Part shown: positions 8,998-17,472 of the stretch, in pieces
How positions within the stretch are numbered: the stretch's first letter is position 1
Layout of the letters: every line of letters starts with the position of its first letter
NCBI GenBank assembly: GCA_046710535.1
Contig: JBKEHH010000012.1
Span: 1 to 64,000 of the forward strand
Direction of reading: 5' to 3'
DNA: 64,000 nt
From: CAWVSB01 sp046710535
GTDB lineage: Bacteria > Pseudomonadota > Gammaproteobacteria > Pseudomonadales > CAWVSB01
Program-made: the position numbers and the translations under genes
The notes under the pieces: model-generated
Seen by the model: the letters and a program-made list of their open reading frames with translations, nothing else
The model's database searches: none
Told to the model about the DNA's origin: nothing

Positions 8998-9627
8998 TTA
9001 CTTAGCTTTTTTTAGTGAAGCGATACGTTCTTTAGCTGCTTCAACTGCATCCTCAACAGAAGATTGGATTTTTTCAATTTCTTCTTTTAAGTTAGCTTGA
9101 GCTTTAGCAATTTCTTCTTTAACGCTAGCTTGCGCTTTAGCTACTTCGTCTTTTACTTGAGCTTGCGCTTTTTCAAAGTCAGCTTTTACGCTTTTAGCCG
9201 TAATTACGTCAAAAGAAGGCATTTCAAATGCAGGTGCTTCTAAAGCTTCTAGACGATCAGCTAGTTCAGCCTTAAGTTTCTCGCCACGAGCAGCAAATTC
9301 AGCCAACTGCTTATCGCTGTCTTTGCGGTAAGCTTCAACATTAGACTCAACAGTATCTAGTGTTTTACCAACAACACCTAAATAAACCATGGCCGCTTTG
9401 TTTACTGAAGCATTAACTTGCTCTAGTACGCTTAGGTTTTTCTTAGTTGATTTCTTAGCCGCAGGTTTTTTCTTGGCTACTACTTTCTTTTTAGCAGGCG
9501 CTTTTTTAGCAACAGGCTTTTTCTTAACCGCTACTTTTTTAACAGGTGCTTTCTTAACAACTGGTTTCTTAACAGCAGCTTTCTTTTTAGCTACAGGCTT
9601 TTTTTTTGCTGGGGCTTTCTGGGCCAT
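8998..9627 (-). CDS. phasin-like protein with histone H1-like tail and 11-residue repeats (paralogue B)
   Basis: 209 aa. Residues 1-65 are almost pure KKP/AKK/VKK repeats. The core VNKAAMVYLGVVGKTLDTV matches paralogue A. From about residue 148 the chain repeats with an exact 11-residue period: FEKAQAQVKDE, VAKAQASVKEE, IAKAQANLKEE, IEKIQSSVEDA, VEAAKERIASL. Such hendecads form long amphipathic helices in phasins, LEA proteins and lipid-droplet proteins. A dual DNA- and granule-binding role like PhaF is inferred, not shown. It has its own terminator and shares an upstream box with paralogue A. Confidence 0.75.
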   Translation of the reverse strand: MAQKAPAKKKPVAKKKAAVKKPVVKKAPVKKVAVKKKPVAKKAPAKKKVVAKKKPAAKKSTKKNLSVLEQVNASVNKAAMVYLGVVGKTLDTVESNVEAYRKDSDKQLAEFAARGEKLKAELADRLEALEAPAFEMPSFDVITAKSVKADFEKAQAQVKDEVAKAQASVKEEIAKAQANLKEEIEKIQSSVEDAVEAAKERIASLKKAK

Positions 9628-9683
9628 GATAAACTCCGATACAGTTAAGTTAAAAAAATAGTACTTCTTACTTAAAGTGAATA

Positions 9684-9715
9684 ATACGGAAAATAATTAG
9701 AATGAGCTGCCTAAA
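9684..9715 (-). promoter_or_regulatory. conserved upstream box B
   Basis: Counterpart of the block before paralogue A, here 56 nt before the start codon of paralogue B. On the minus strand the invariant parts read TTTAGGCAG, ATTCTAATTATT and TCCGTAT. Confidence 0.5.
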
Positions 9716-9750
9716 TTTTAAACATATTTAGTTTGTTTTAACATAAGCAA

Positions 9751-10128
9751 CTACATATCTGCCATAAGTGATTCTAAATAGTCTTTTTCTATTTGTTCTT
9801 GCTGCTCAGCTTGGGCAATACCTCTAATTTTGGTTGAATCTTTTAACCGCTGTGAACGGCGTTTTTTACGATAATGAGCAAGTAAAGCCTTAAACAATTT
9901 TGGCCGTTCTTTACCTGCTAGCAAGTCTTCTATTAGCGCTAAATCAATACCAATTCGATAGGCGATACGGTTAGCCGGAATCTTATGCACATGGAACTCA
10001 GCCACAATATGTAACTGCTCTTGCCAGCTATGAGTACAGATGCAGCTATAGCCAAAAGGCGGTGACGGTTTACGACTATCTGGCGGGGAAGAGACCAAGG
10101 GTTGCGATTCAAGTTCTGACATTGACAC
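9751..10128 (-). CDS. conserved hypothetical protein, possible small helix-turn-helix
   Basis: 125 aa, not recognised. The centre (about residues 50-90: PANRIAYRIGIDLALIEDLLAG, described in part) looks like a helix-turn-helix of the kind that scans or adapts to DNA or RNA, followed by a strongly basic stretch HYRKKRRSQRLK and an acidic C-terminus. No signal peptide or membrane segment. Start is either GTG 10128, which has AGG six bases upstream, or ATG 10122. It sits alone between the phasin-like pair and a divergent reductase gene. Confidence 0.65.
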   Translation of the reverse strand: MSMSELESQPLVSSPPDSRKPSPPFGYSCICTHSWQEQLHIVAEFHVHKIPANRIAYRIGIDLALIEDLLAGKERPKLFKALLAHYRKKRRSQRLKDSTKIRGIAQAEQQEQIEKDYLESLMADM

Positions 10129-10245
10129 TAACTACCTACTGAGAATTTATTACCACTTAGACATCACTCTGTACTTTTTAAACATCACAGTGAATGATTG
10201 AAGTTTACAACATAACTTCACAATATAACTAAGGCGCGCAATAAG

Positions 10246-11328
10246 ATGACAAATAAAAAACGTGTTGTAGTATGGGGAACTGGAAATGTGGGTCGCCCCG
10301 CCATCAGAGCTGTTGTTGCCAATAATAACTTAGAGCTAGCTGCAGTAATAGTCGCTAACCCAAACAAAATAGGTTTAGACGCGGGCGAGATAGCCAGTAT
10401 TACTAACACCGGCATTATCGCCACCGCCGACTGGCAACAAGTACTCGAGCAAGACATTGACGCGGTGGTATACACCGCCACGGCCGACACCCGTCCAGAA
10501 GCAGCCTATACCGAATTGTTCGCCTGCCTAAACGCAGGTATTAATGTTGTATCTACCTCCTTCTATCCATTTTTATATCCCAAGTCTACGCCGCCAGAAT
10601 TAATGGACATGGCAAAGGCAAGTTGCACCAAAGGCAATAGCTCGCTGTTTGTCTCAGGTATAGATCCAGGCTGGGCTATGGACATAATGCCCATAATACT
10701 CAGTGGGATGAGCGCCGACATAAGCGAAATTCGCTGCCAAGAGGTTTTTAACTATGCCTTGTACGACCAGCCCGATGTGGTACGCAATGTAATCGGCTTT
10801 GGTCTACCCATGGCAGACCTGCCTATAATGCTGCATGAATTCTCACTTAAAATGGTATGGGAGCCAATGGTACGCATGATTGGCGATGGATTAAATAGTC
10901 CCGTAGATGAAGTAATCACTCAAGTGGAGCGTCGCCCGTTAGAGCAAACTATACAAGTAGACGGCATGGGACAATTTGATAAGGGTACCCAAGGTGCATT
11001 TAGATTTGAAGTAAGGGATACGGTGAACGGAGTAGCACGCTATGTTGTAGAACACATTACCCGCATAGACAACAGCTGTGCCCCTGACTGGCCCTATCCT
11101 GACAAGGGGCACGGCTGTCATCAAATAAAAATTACCGGCAGTCCCTGCCTAAATGTGTCGATGCATGCCGAAGATCCAAATGAACCCGGCCCAGCCGGTG
11201 GTGGTAATGCCACCGCCGCTAATCGAGTTGTAAATGCCATCACCGCGGTTTGTGACGCTGAAGCTGGAGTTATTACCCCGTTAGATTTACCGCTGATAAG
11301 TGGTGGCGCTCAGCTAAAAACTTCTTAA
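10246..11328 (+). CDS. DapB-like NAD(P)-dependent dehydrogenase (dihydrodipicolinate reductase N-terminal family)
   Basis: 360 aa with a Rossmann N-terminus (VVVWGTGNVGRPAIRAV) and the layout of 2,4-diaminopentanoate dehydrogenase-like or DapB-like proteins common in actinobacterial and marine gammaproteobacterial catabolic clusters. The dinucleotide motif is GTGNVG at about residues 11-16. A second family segment reads VSGIDPGWAMDIMP. It precedes the P450 gene by 56 bp, so the two are likely co-transcribed. The substrate is unknown; diaminopimelate biosynthesis is unlikely given the length and context. Confidence 0.8.
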   Translation: MTNKKRVVVWGTGNVGRPAIRAVVANNNLELAAVIVANPNKIGLDAGEIASITNTGIIATADWQQVLEQDIDAVVYTATADTRPEAAYTELFACLNAGINVVSTSFYPFLYPKSTPPELMDMAKASCTKGNSSLFVSGIDPGWAMDIMPIILSGMSADISEIRCQEVFNYALYDQPDVVRNVIGFGLPMADLPIMLHEFSLKMVWEPMVRMIGDGLNSPVDEVITQVERRPLEQTIQVDGMGQFDKGTQGAFRFEVRDTVNGVARYVVEHITRIDNSCAPDWPYPDKGHGCHQIKITGSPCLNVSMHAEDPNEPGPAGGGNATAANRVVNAITAVCDAEAGVITPLDLPLISGGAQLKTS

Positions 11329-11384
11329 CAATAATAAAATGGGCTGCGATGAACAATTCATAGTCAAAGCTGAGGAAAGCTATT

Positions 11385-12656
11385 GTGTCAGATCCTGCTA
11401 ACCGATCACCTCAAACACCGCGACCAGAGTCGTTCGATCCACTGTCGAATACGGTACTTGAAAGTCCTCATGAATTTTTCCACTCACTACGCGAACACGC
11501 CCCAGTATATCAAATCCCTGGCACCAATTGGTTTACCATCAGCCGCTATCAAGATGTACTCGACATTACACTGAACACTGATGACTTTTCGTCAAACCTC
11601 ACCAGCATTATTATGAATGGCCCTAACGGCGAGCCTTCGGAATTGGAGCGCCCACAATTAGATACTGGACCAATGGATGTATTGGCCATTGCTGATCCGC
11701 CCGCTCATAAGCCACAACGCCGTCTCGCCCAAAAAGCCTTATCGATGCGCTTTGTGCAGTCACTTGAACCCATTATTCGCCAGCAAGCTAATGACATTAT
11801 TGACCGCTTTATTGATGACGGTAAATGCGACTGGGTACAAGCCTTTGCAAAAGAAATACCAATGACAATTTCACTGGCATTAGCAGGTTTCCCCACCCAA
11901 GACTGGCAGGAGGTGAAAGCTTGGAGTGATAACGCTATCGCCTTACTAAGTGGCATTAACACGCCAGAGAATTTTGGGGCCAATATTATTGCGGCCAACG
12001 CCATGTGGGAGTACACCGAGAAGCACTACCACCGGATTGAAAATGAGCTCGGTGATAACTTTACTAGTTCGCTAATTGAAGCGACCAAAGATAAACAGCA
12101 ACCACTGCTAAAGCGCGAGGCTATTAGCATGATTTTTCAATTACTGATTGCCGGCGCTGACTCAACAGCCAATACCATAGGTAACACCGTTAAAATGTTG
12201 GCAGAAGACGCTGACTTACAACAGCAATTAAGGACTAACTCAGACCTGTTAACTAATTTTATTGAAGAAGTACTGCGCTTAGAAACACCTTTTATGGGGC
12301 ATTTTCGTCAAACTAAAAAAGAAGTGTCTGTGGCCGGCACGACAATACCCAAAGGTGCACGCCTTATGCTGATGTGGGCATCAGCTAACCGTGACGAAAC
12401 CGTATTTAACCAGCCTAGCCAAATCGACTTACAGCGCGATCTAAAAACGCAAAAGCATTTCTCTTTTGGTTATGGTGTGCACAACTGCTTGGGCGCTCAT
12501 CTTGCCCGCACTGAAATTCGCCTAGCATTAGAAGAATTATTGAAGCGTACCACTAGTATAACTATAGATAACAGCAAACCGGTACCCAACCACATCCCCA
12601 GTGTATTTATTCGTGAGTTACATCACTTGCCGATATTGTTTAGCCCTAGCAGCTAA
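11385..12656 (+). CDS. cytochrome P450
   Basis: Soluble bacterial-type P450 of 423 aa catalysing monooxygenation with an external redox partner, not encoded nearby. The heme-binding loop is FGYGVHNCLGAHLAR with Cys368 as thiolate ligand. The I-helix oxygen-activation motif reads AGADST (near residue 255) and the K-helix ExxR is EEVLR. Starts with GTG 11385 after GAGGAAAG. With the preceding reductase gene it forms a likely two-gene unit. In this lipid/steroid-rich neighbourhood a terpenoid, fatty-acid or steroid substrate is plausible, by inference only. Confidence 0.93.
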   Translation: MSDPANRSPQTPRPESFDPLSNTVLESPHEFFHSLREHAPVYQIPGTNWFTISRYQDVLDITLNTDDFSSNLTSIIMNGPNGEPSELERPQLDTGPMDVLAIADPPAHKPQRRLAQKALSMRFVQSLEPIIRQQANDIIDRFIDDGKCDWVQAFAKEIPMTISLALAGFPTQDWQEVKAWSDNAIALLSGINTPENFGANIIAANAMWEYTEKHYHRIENELGDNFTSSLIEATKDKQQPLLKREAISMIFQLLIAGADSTANTIGNTVKMLAEDADLQQQLRTNSDLLTNFIEEVLRLETPFMGHFRQTKKEVSVAGTTIPKGARLMLMWASANRDETVFNQPSQIDLQRDLKTQKHFSFGYGVHNCLGAHLARTEIRLALEELLKRTTSITIDNSKPVPNHIPSVFIRELHHLPILFSPSS

Positions 12657-12708
12657 AACGACGGCAGATCTGTTGATCTGGAATAAGCATCCCTGCGTAA
12701 ATATATCT

Positions 12709-13302
12709 ATGAAATCTAAACAAAAAAAATCCAACCCCCAAGGTAAGGGCGTGGTGCCAGTGGTTAATCATTGGCTCACGTATGAGCCTGTCGTCATCGA
12801 GAAGAAATCAACTGGGCAGTTATTTGCTGAGTATTTTACCTCGCTGTTAATACTATCGGCAGATTTTCGGTTCAAACCGGTACAAGGCGCCAGCTACTTT
12901 CTTTACCTTAAAAAGCAGTGTTGGGTGCTGTCTTTAATAGAGCCAGAACGCTGGAGCCATGAGCGAAGAGGGGAGTATTTTGGCAGCTGCCAGCTACAAG
13001 AGGATATGACTTGGTCGATTAATACCATCGACCTAGAGTCAGTCCATCCTGACGTTGATCAGGCGCTTAAGTTGTTCTATCAACAAATAGCCCTGCACCT
13101 TGATAGCGAAAAGCCCCTAATTGAAATTTTGCCCTTCTATCTCGATGAGCTCCCCTACTACCGCCGCATGGCTGCTACCGGCCTTGCCAGGTCAATGCGA
13201 TACTCATTTGACGAACATGCTCTGTTAGATAAGCCCAGCAAAAATGTGCTCTCTGCCCTGCAGCTAAGCAATGACAACAGTGAGTTTTTGAGACTTAGCT
13301 AG
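12709..13302 (+). CDS. DUF2452-like conserved hypothetical protein
   Basis: 197 aa from ATG 12709; the frame extends upstream into the P450 gene, but conserved sequence begins at NPQGKGVVPVV. The segment ASYFLYLKK ... SLIEPERW ... YFGSCQLQEDMTW resembles the core of DUF2452 (human C1orf50 has the analogous YYLYKR, SIISPKEW and FLGAYKLQHDLSW segments). Function is unknown. No membrane segment or signal peptide. It follows the P450 gene by 52 bp. Confidence 0.7.
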   Translation: MKSKQKKSNPQGKGVVPVVNHWLTYEPVVIEKKSTGQLFAEYFTSLLILSADFRFKPVQGASYFLYLKKQCWVLSLIEPERWSHERRGEYFGSCQLQEDMTWSINTIDLESVHPDVDQALKLFYQQIALHLDSEKPLIEILPFYLDELPYYRRMAATGLARSMRYSFDEHALLDKPSKNVLSALQLSNDNSEFLRLS

Positions 13303-13338
13303 GCTCATAGAAAAATCAAAAAAAAATTAACTCTGTAA

Positions 13339-14010
13339 ACAAATCCCAATATACCAATGTTAGATTTTTTGAGAGATATAGTCATTGTTTCACATAGCCA
13401 CTATGGCCATCTTGACGATAAAACAGTTAGCAGCTTGGCAAACAAAGATAATATCCATGCAGTGGTGCCTTTAGGCCTTAAGTCTTTCTTTGCCGAGCGC
13501 GGTTATAGCAAGGTGACTGAGTTAGATTGGAGACAGTCAGTATCAATTAAAGACATAGAGATTACTGTCGAACCTTCAGTTCATGATTTGGCACGCACTA
13601 TATCTGATTATAATAAACCACTATGAGCTTCCTGAATTATTGAAGGTTACCAAAAACGTATTTTATTTATTGACGATAGCGGCTACTCCGAAACGATTTT
13701 TAGCCATATCGCTGATAAATATACATCGTTTGATTATGCTATTTTGCCGATAGGGGCCTACGAACCCAGAGAGTTAATGTGGCTGTCACACACTACTCCC
13801 GACAAAGCGGTTGCCATTGGCGTAGATGTTCGAGCGAAGGCATTGATTGCCTCTCATTGGGGAACAATCAGTAGTTTGTCAGATAAGCCAATATTTGAGT
13901 CGCCAATACGGTTTAACAAGCCGGGAGCTGATAGTGGATTTTCCGACCAAGATCTGTAGTTAATGAAAGTTGGCGATACTAGACCGATGCTAGCAACAGC
14001 AAGGCTCTAA
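13339..14010 (+). pseudogene. decayed UlaG/NAPE-PLD-like metallo-beta-lactamase-fold hydrolase
   Basis: One continuous reading frame matches the C-terminal two thirds of the NAPE-PLD/UlaG-like metallo-hydrolases: VIVSHSHYGHLD (metal site, with the Asp of HxHxDH replaced by Gly), VVPLGLKSFFAERG, ELDW, LPIGAYEPRELMW, ASHWGT and SGFSDQDL, ending LMKVGDTRPML before TAA at 14008. It is broken by TGA at 13624 and 13633 and TAG at 13957, each where relatives have Trp (L-W-A-S-W-I-I-E-G and D-L-W). No frameshift is needed. The N-terminal third is missing, cut off by TAA at 13336. Clearly non-functional unless recoded. Confidence 0.85.
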
Positions 14011-14583
14011 GGTGATCTTGCGCCAAATTCGGTCTCGCCATATAACAGCCCCACCTCTCAGTTTTTGAATGCTAAGGAGTACCAGTGCAGTAGCGGTAGG
14101 CTAAGCATGGATAAGGCAAACGGGGTGAGTGCGTTTAAAGTGCTACTGAGAGGCCGATATAACGCACCATCTATGCCATGGCTTCTGCCACGCTATAAAT
14201 TTTAGTCCCCATTACCAAATCACACCAGCTATAGCAAACGTCTAACAGCTCGCCGGTGGTGGCCCACGGCCCAGCTAAGCTCTGGCATTACCCCAACTGC
14301 TACTAAACTGTGCAGCCCATACTTTATAGCGAATCAATAAAATGAAATCTGAGGAACAGGGCATGATCGCCCCTACGCCCTACAGAAATTGCCATATCAA
14401 AACGATCAAATTTAATAAACTGATATAATTTAAAAGCTGAAAATAGCTGGGTTCATGGCTGGAAATAACTTAGCATCTCTAACCAGCACACATTACAAGG
14501 CAATATCGTCGAAAAAATTTTGCGCTGGCTGCTTTTATCAGTATATATCAAGGCTTACAAAGCCCGTTAAATGAGCATTACCT
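14011..14583. other. long non-coding gap
   Basis: 573 bp with no credible gene. A short inverted pair, CCTCTCAG near 14052 and CTGAGAGG near 14146, bounds about 100 bp. On the minus strand 14171-14287 has a 38-codon open stretch ending SVAEAMA that looks protein-like but matches nothing recognised and may be a gene relic. The last 200 bp are strongly AT-rich. Confidence 0.5.
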
Positions 14584-14862
14584 ATGGAATTAGTCTTTAG
14601 AAAAATTTTTTCACCAATACTAAATTATTTCGAATCTAGTGAAGGTGAATTCAACTATCGAAAATCTCATCGAACTATTCTAATTATTGTCGGTGGTTTA
14701 TTTTTATTTCTATCATCGCTCTCAGCTTTAATGGCGATGGATGCAGTGCAATTCGGAGCATTCATTCCAATTGTTATTTTCTTTATAGCAGGTATTGTTT
14801 GTATCGTAGTCGGAAGCCTTGGCAATGATCGTGCAGTAGCAACAATTTGGGGCAGCAAATAA
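14584..14862 (+). CDS. small conserved two-helix membrane protein
   Basis: 92 aa. A short charged N-terminus with FESSEGEFNYRKSHR is followed by two hydrophobic helices (IILIIVGG-type at about 32-52, and 58-80) and a short GNDRAVATIWG tail. Small proteins of this pattern recur as unnamed membrane proteins in marine gammaproteobacteria. Function unknown. Starts with ATG 14584. Confidence 0.7.
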   Translation: MELVFRKIFSPILNYFESSEGEFNYRKSHRTILIIVGGLFLFLSSLSALMAMDAVQFGAFIPIVIFFIAGIVCIVVGSLGNDRAVATIWGSK

Positions 14863-14959
14863 CACGCTACTAGAGATTTCAAATCAGCAGTGATAGCTTA
14901 ATGAAATCCCTCGCTACAATTATTTACAATACGGAAAGCAACCTCAAGGAAGCACTTAT

Positions 14960-15046
14960 ATGTTGAGGAAACTCTTAACTGCCTTAACTCTAGTAATTTT
15001 TTATTTGCCGCCTATAACGATAACTATTAAGGAAACACAACCATGA
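14960..15046 (+). CDS. possible 28-residue hydrophobic leader peptide
   Basis: ATG 14960 to TGA 15044, with AAGGAAG about ten bases upstream. The peptide begins MLRKLLTALTLVIFYLPP and ends in a polar tail. Its stop overlaps the start of the FkbM gene as ATGA, and the FkbM ribosome site AAGGAA lies inside its last codons, so translation would be coupled. Too short to be certain that it is expressed. Confidence 0.35.
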   Translation: MLRKLLTALTLVIFYLPPITITIKETQP

Positions 15047-15831
15047 GTTTACTGGGAGAGACCGCCAAAATTCTCTATAAAACAGGCCTTTGTCGATTTT
15101 TTACAATCCAGCAAGAAGGTTTCAAATTAAAATTTTTCCCAACCAAAATGTCTAAGCGACTATGGATAAGTGCAATACAGAAAAAAACCCCCTATGAAGT
15201 ATTAGATAAGTTTTTTACTAGGTATCTAAAACAAGGTGATATTGTCATCGATGCCGGAGCCAATATAGGTTACTACAGTCTTTTATCTGCGGCTGCCGTT
15301 GGTGCCAGCGGCTATGTATATGCGATCGAAGCGCATCCGAAGACTTTTTCTTATTTGCAGAAAAATATTGATTTCAATACATTTGAAAATATTCAGTGCT
15401 TTCATACAGCGCTTGGTAATGAGTCGGGAGAAATAAAGTTCTCTAATAAAGATAGTGACGACCTGAACCAAGTTGATAGCACAGGTGAAATATCAGTGCC
15501 GATTATAAAACTAGATGACTTACCTATACCTAACTCTCGCATCAATTTATTAAAAGTGGATGTTGAAGGTTACGAGAAGTTTGTTCTGCAAGGCGCTGCT
15601 GGGCTACTAGATAGAACAGACGTTATTCTATTTGAATCCTGGGACGAGCATTATAGAAAATTCGACTATTCATTAAATGATATTTTGGCACACTTAAGTA
15701 GCTATGGTTTTTTGTTCATGACTTACAATGAAAATGGTTTTAGCGAAATAGAAAAAGATTATAGCTCGTTAGACTGTGAAGATATTATTGCAGTCAGGGA
15801 CATTAAACAATTTCTAGAAAGTCTAGGCTAA
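15043..15831 (+). CDS. FkbM family SAM-dependent methyltransferase
   Basis: 262 aa. SAM-binding motif I reads VIDAGANIGYYSLL (about residues 69-82), the acidic end of strand 2 is AIEAHP, and the FkbM signature LLKVDVEGYEKFVLQG follows. These enzymes O-methylate sugars or polyketides, often in surface-polysaccharide clusters, but no such cluster is nearby. The gene lies in an AT-rich island next to a decayed gene and a non-coding gap, which suggests acquisition by transfer. It overlaps a possible leader peptide by ATGA. Confidence 0.88.
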   Translation: MSLLGETAKILYKTGLCRFFTIQQEGFKLKFFPTKMSKRLWISAIQKKTPYEVLDKFFTRYLKQGDIVIDAGANIGYYSLLSAAAVGASGYVYAIEAHPKTFSYLQKNIDFNTFENIQCFHTALGNESGEIKFSNKDSDDLNQVDSTGEISVPIIKLDDLPIPNSRINLLKVDVEGYEKFVLQGAAGLLDRTDVILFESWDEHYRKFDYSLNDILAHLSSYGFLFMTYNENGFSEIEKDYSSLDCEDIIAVRDIKQFLESLG

Positions 15832-15989
15832 TTGAAACTTTTCAACTGCAATTTTAATTGCACTTTAATAATAAAGAATCGTTATATCGCTGCCTGAACG
15901 CACATCATAAATTTTTACAAATAGGCTTCAAAAGACTAGCAACTTTTGAGTCAATTTTTTAAGGTTGATTTGTAAGCAGAGGAATTATC

Positions 15990-16484
15990 GTAAGTACATA
16001 TCCGAGAACATTCTCACATATCGGAATATCCGTTCCTGATGTAGAAAAATCAGCTAAGTTTTACAGCGAAGTTATGGGTTGGTATCACATTATGGAACTC
16101 ACCATTATTACCGATGAAGCAAACACGCCTATCGGGCAAATGTGTATTGATGTTTTCGGTAAGGGCTGGGGCTCGTTCAAAACTTCCCATATGTCTACCG
16201 GCGATAAAATTGGCGTTGAAATGTTTGAGTTCAAAAATAAGGGAACGCCGAAAAATTTTGAATACTGGAAAACCAGTACTTTTCACTTTTGCGTTCAAGA
16301 TCCCGATATTGAAGGACTGGTAGCAAAAATTGTGGCGCACGGCGGTAACCAGCGCATGCCTATTCGAGAATATTACCCAGGCGAGAAGCCTTACAAAATG
16401 TGCTATGTGGAAGACCCTTTTGGACTAATTTTCGAGGTCTATTCACATAGCTATGAATTAACCTACTCACAGGGTGCGTACTAG
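15990..16484 (+). CDS. VOC (glyoxalase/bleomycin-resistance fold) family protein with non-canonical start
   Basis: Vicinal-oxygen-chelate domain: FSHIGISVPDVEKSAKFYSEV, then CYVEDPFGLIFEVYSH at the C-terminus, giving a metal-ligand pattern typical of one half-domain pair. Conserved sequence starts well before the first ATG (16074). Between the upstream TGA and that Met there is no ATG, GTG, TTG or CTG in frame. The natural start position, seven bases after AGAGGA, is GTA at 15990 (V-S-T-Y-P-R-T-F), one base from GTG; ATT 15984 and ATC 15987 are alternatives. If only 16074 is used the first strand is lost. Substrate unknown. Confidence 0.75.
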   Translation, partial: VSTYPRTFSHIGISVPDVEKSAKFYSEVMGWYHIMELTIITDEANTPIGQMCIDVFGKGWGSFKTSHMSTGDKIGVEMFEFKNKGTPKNFEYWKTSTFHFCVQDPDIEGLVAKIVAHGGNQRMPIREYYPGEKPYKMCYVEDPFGLIFEVYSHSYELTYSQGAY

Positions 16485-16502
16485 ACTATTAATAAGTAAC
16501 AC

Positions 16503-16531
16503 AGCCATGCCCCAATGTAGCATGGCTTTTT
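16503..16531 (+). terminator. rho-independent terminator after the VOC gene
   Basis: Stem AGCCATGC with GCATGGCT, nine-base loop, then five T. It lies 19 bp after the VOC stop and just before the end of the convergent HDOD gene. Confidence 0.85.
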
Positions 16532-16537
16532 AAGTGC

Positions 16538-17401
16538 TTAGCCGCCAAGCTTAGCCAGCAAAGGTGTCATCCGATTAAAATCTTTATAACCTTTTATTTC
16601 TTCAGTTGAATTTTCTATTGCCGCCAACAATGCTTGGTAGCTATCGGTTTGTTTGGCTAATTCAGTCATAGAGTGAATAATCACTTTGATGGTAAACACA
16701 ATGGCACCTGTTTTTTCTAAGCGGCGCAATGTTTGCCGCTCTACTCGCCAATATAATTGTGTATCATCGGCGAGCTGTTCAGCGTCATCCTCGTTATCCA
16801 GCCAGCTTAAGTCGTTATTGGGTTGTACCGACCAATTAAAGCGCTGAACCGGATGCTCTACTTTAAGATGGCTAAGAAATCGGTTAATACTTGGCGTTAG
16901 TTGCTGATCAAAACCGGGAATAGGTTTGTGAATTGCAGCCAACGGCTGACCGAATTTTTCAGTGAGATACCAATGGGACGGCGCCGCTAGACTGGCCGCC
17001 ACTAATTTATAATCACCAGCTTCAGGCAATAGAATACAAATGTCATCAGGAATCCACAGTGAGCTTTGCCATAGATCTTCACGGCCACTTAGCTTCCACT
17101 GTAAATCCAATTCGGGTGCAGTTAGCAAGTCATCTTGTTGCTTAAATACGTCGCTATGCTGCGTTAATAAGTAAGCTAATAACAGCTCGCGAAATTCTTC
17201 TTGGGCAGGTATCGACTCGTCTAGCGCACGATATACATTTTGCTGATTAGCCTGATACTGGGCTAATTTATTTTGGTAAAAATATTTTGCTTCACGATCA
17301 AACTCCAGCCAATGTGGAGTAATCGTTTTTTCCAAACCCATTGATATAACATTGGGATTTTGAATATGCGGGAAATATAATTTTTTACTGAGTTCAGTCA
17401 T
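16538..17401 (-). CDS. heme-dependent oxidative N-demethylase (HDOD, DUF3445) family protein
   Basis: 287 aa from ATG 17401. It matches the DUF3445/HDOD pattern: MGLEKTITPHWLEFD at the N-terminus, a central PDDICILLP segment, then APSHWYLTEKFGQPLAAIHKPIPGF and QRFNWSV. Characterised members are PAS-fold heme proteins that remove a methyl group from dimethylamine as the alpha subunit of a complex; others are only named by similarity. No partner subunits are seen here, so the substrate remains open. It is followed upstream by the crotonase gene on the same strand, 70 bp away. Confidence 0.8.
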   Translation of the reverse strand: MTELSKKLYFPHIQNPNVISMGLEKTITPHWLEFDREAKYFYQNKLAQYQANQQNVYRALDESIPAQEEFRELLLAYLLTQHSDVFKQQDDLLTAPELDLQWKLSGREDLWQSSLWIPDDICILLPEAGDYKLVAASLAAPSHWYLTEKFGQPLAAIHKPIPGFDQQLTPSINRFLSHLKVEHPVQRFNWSVQPNNDLSWLDNEDDAEQLADDTQLYWRVERQTLRRLEKTGAIVFTIKVIIHSMTELAKQTDSYQALLAAIENSTEEIKGYKDFNRMTPLLAKLGG

Positions 17402-17472
17402 CAAACAAATTATAGCAAAAAGCGACTAACGTTTGTCTATTACGGTCAAAACATTAATAGGCCTTACCGCCG

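Noticed and set aside
9389..9661. 90-codon plus-strand ORF rich in F/L/T
   Set aside because: It is the antisense of the lysine/alanine-rich tail of the phasin-like gene, so its hydrophobic look is an artefact.
13624..13635. UGA read as Trp, or selenocysteine, in the metallo-hydrolase frame
   Set aside because: Other genes use TGA as a normal stop, one of the three stops is TAG, the N-terminus is missing and the metal-site Asp is lost; decay explains all of it.
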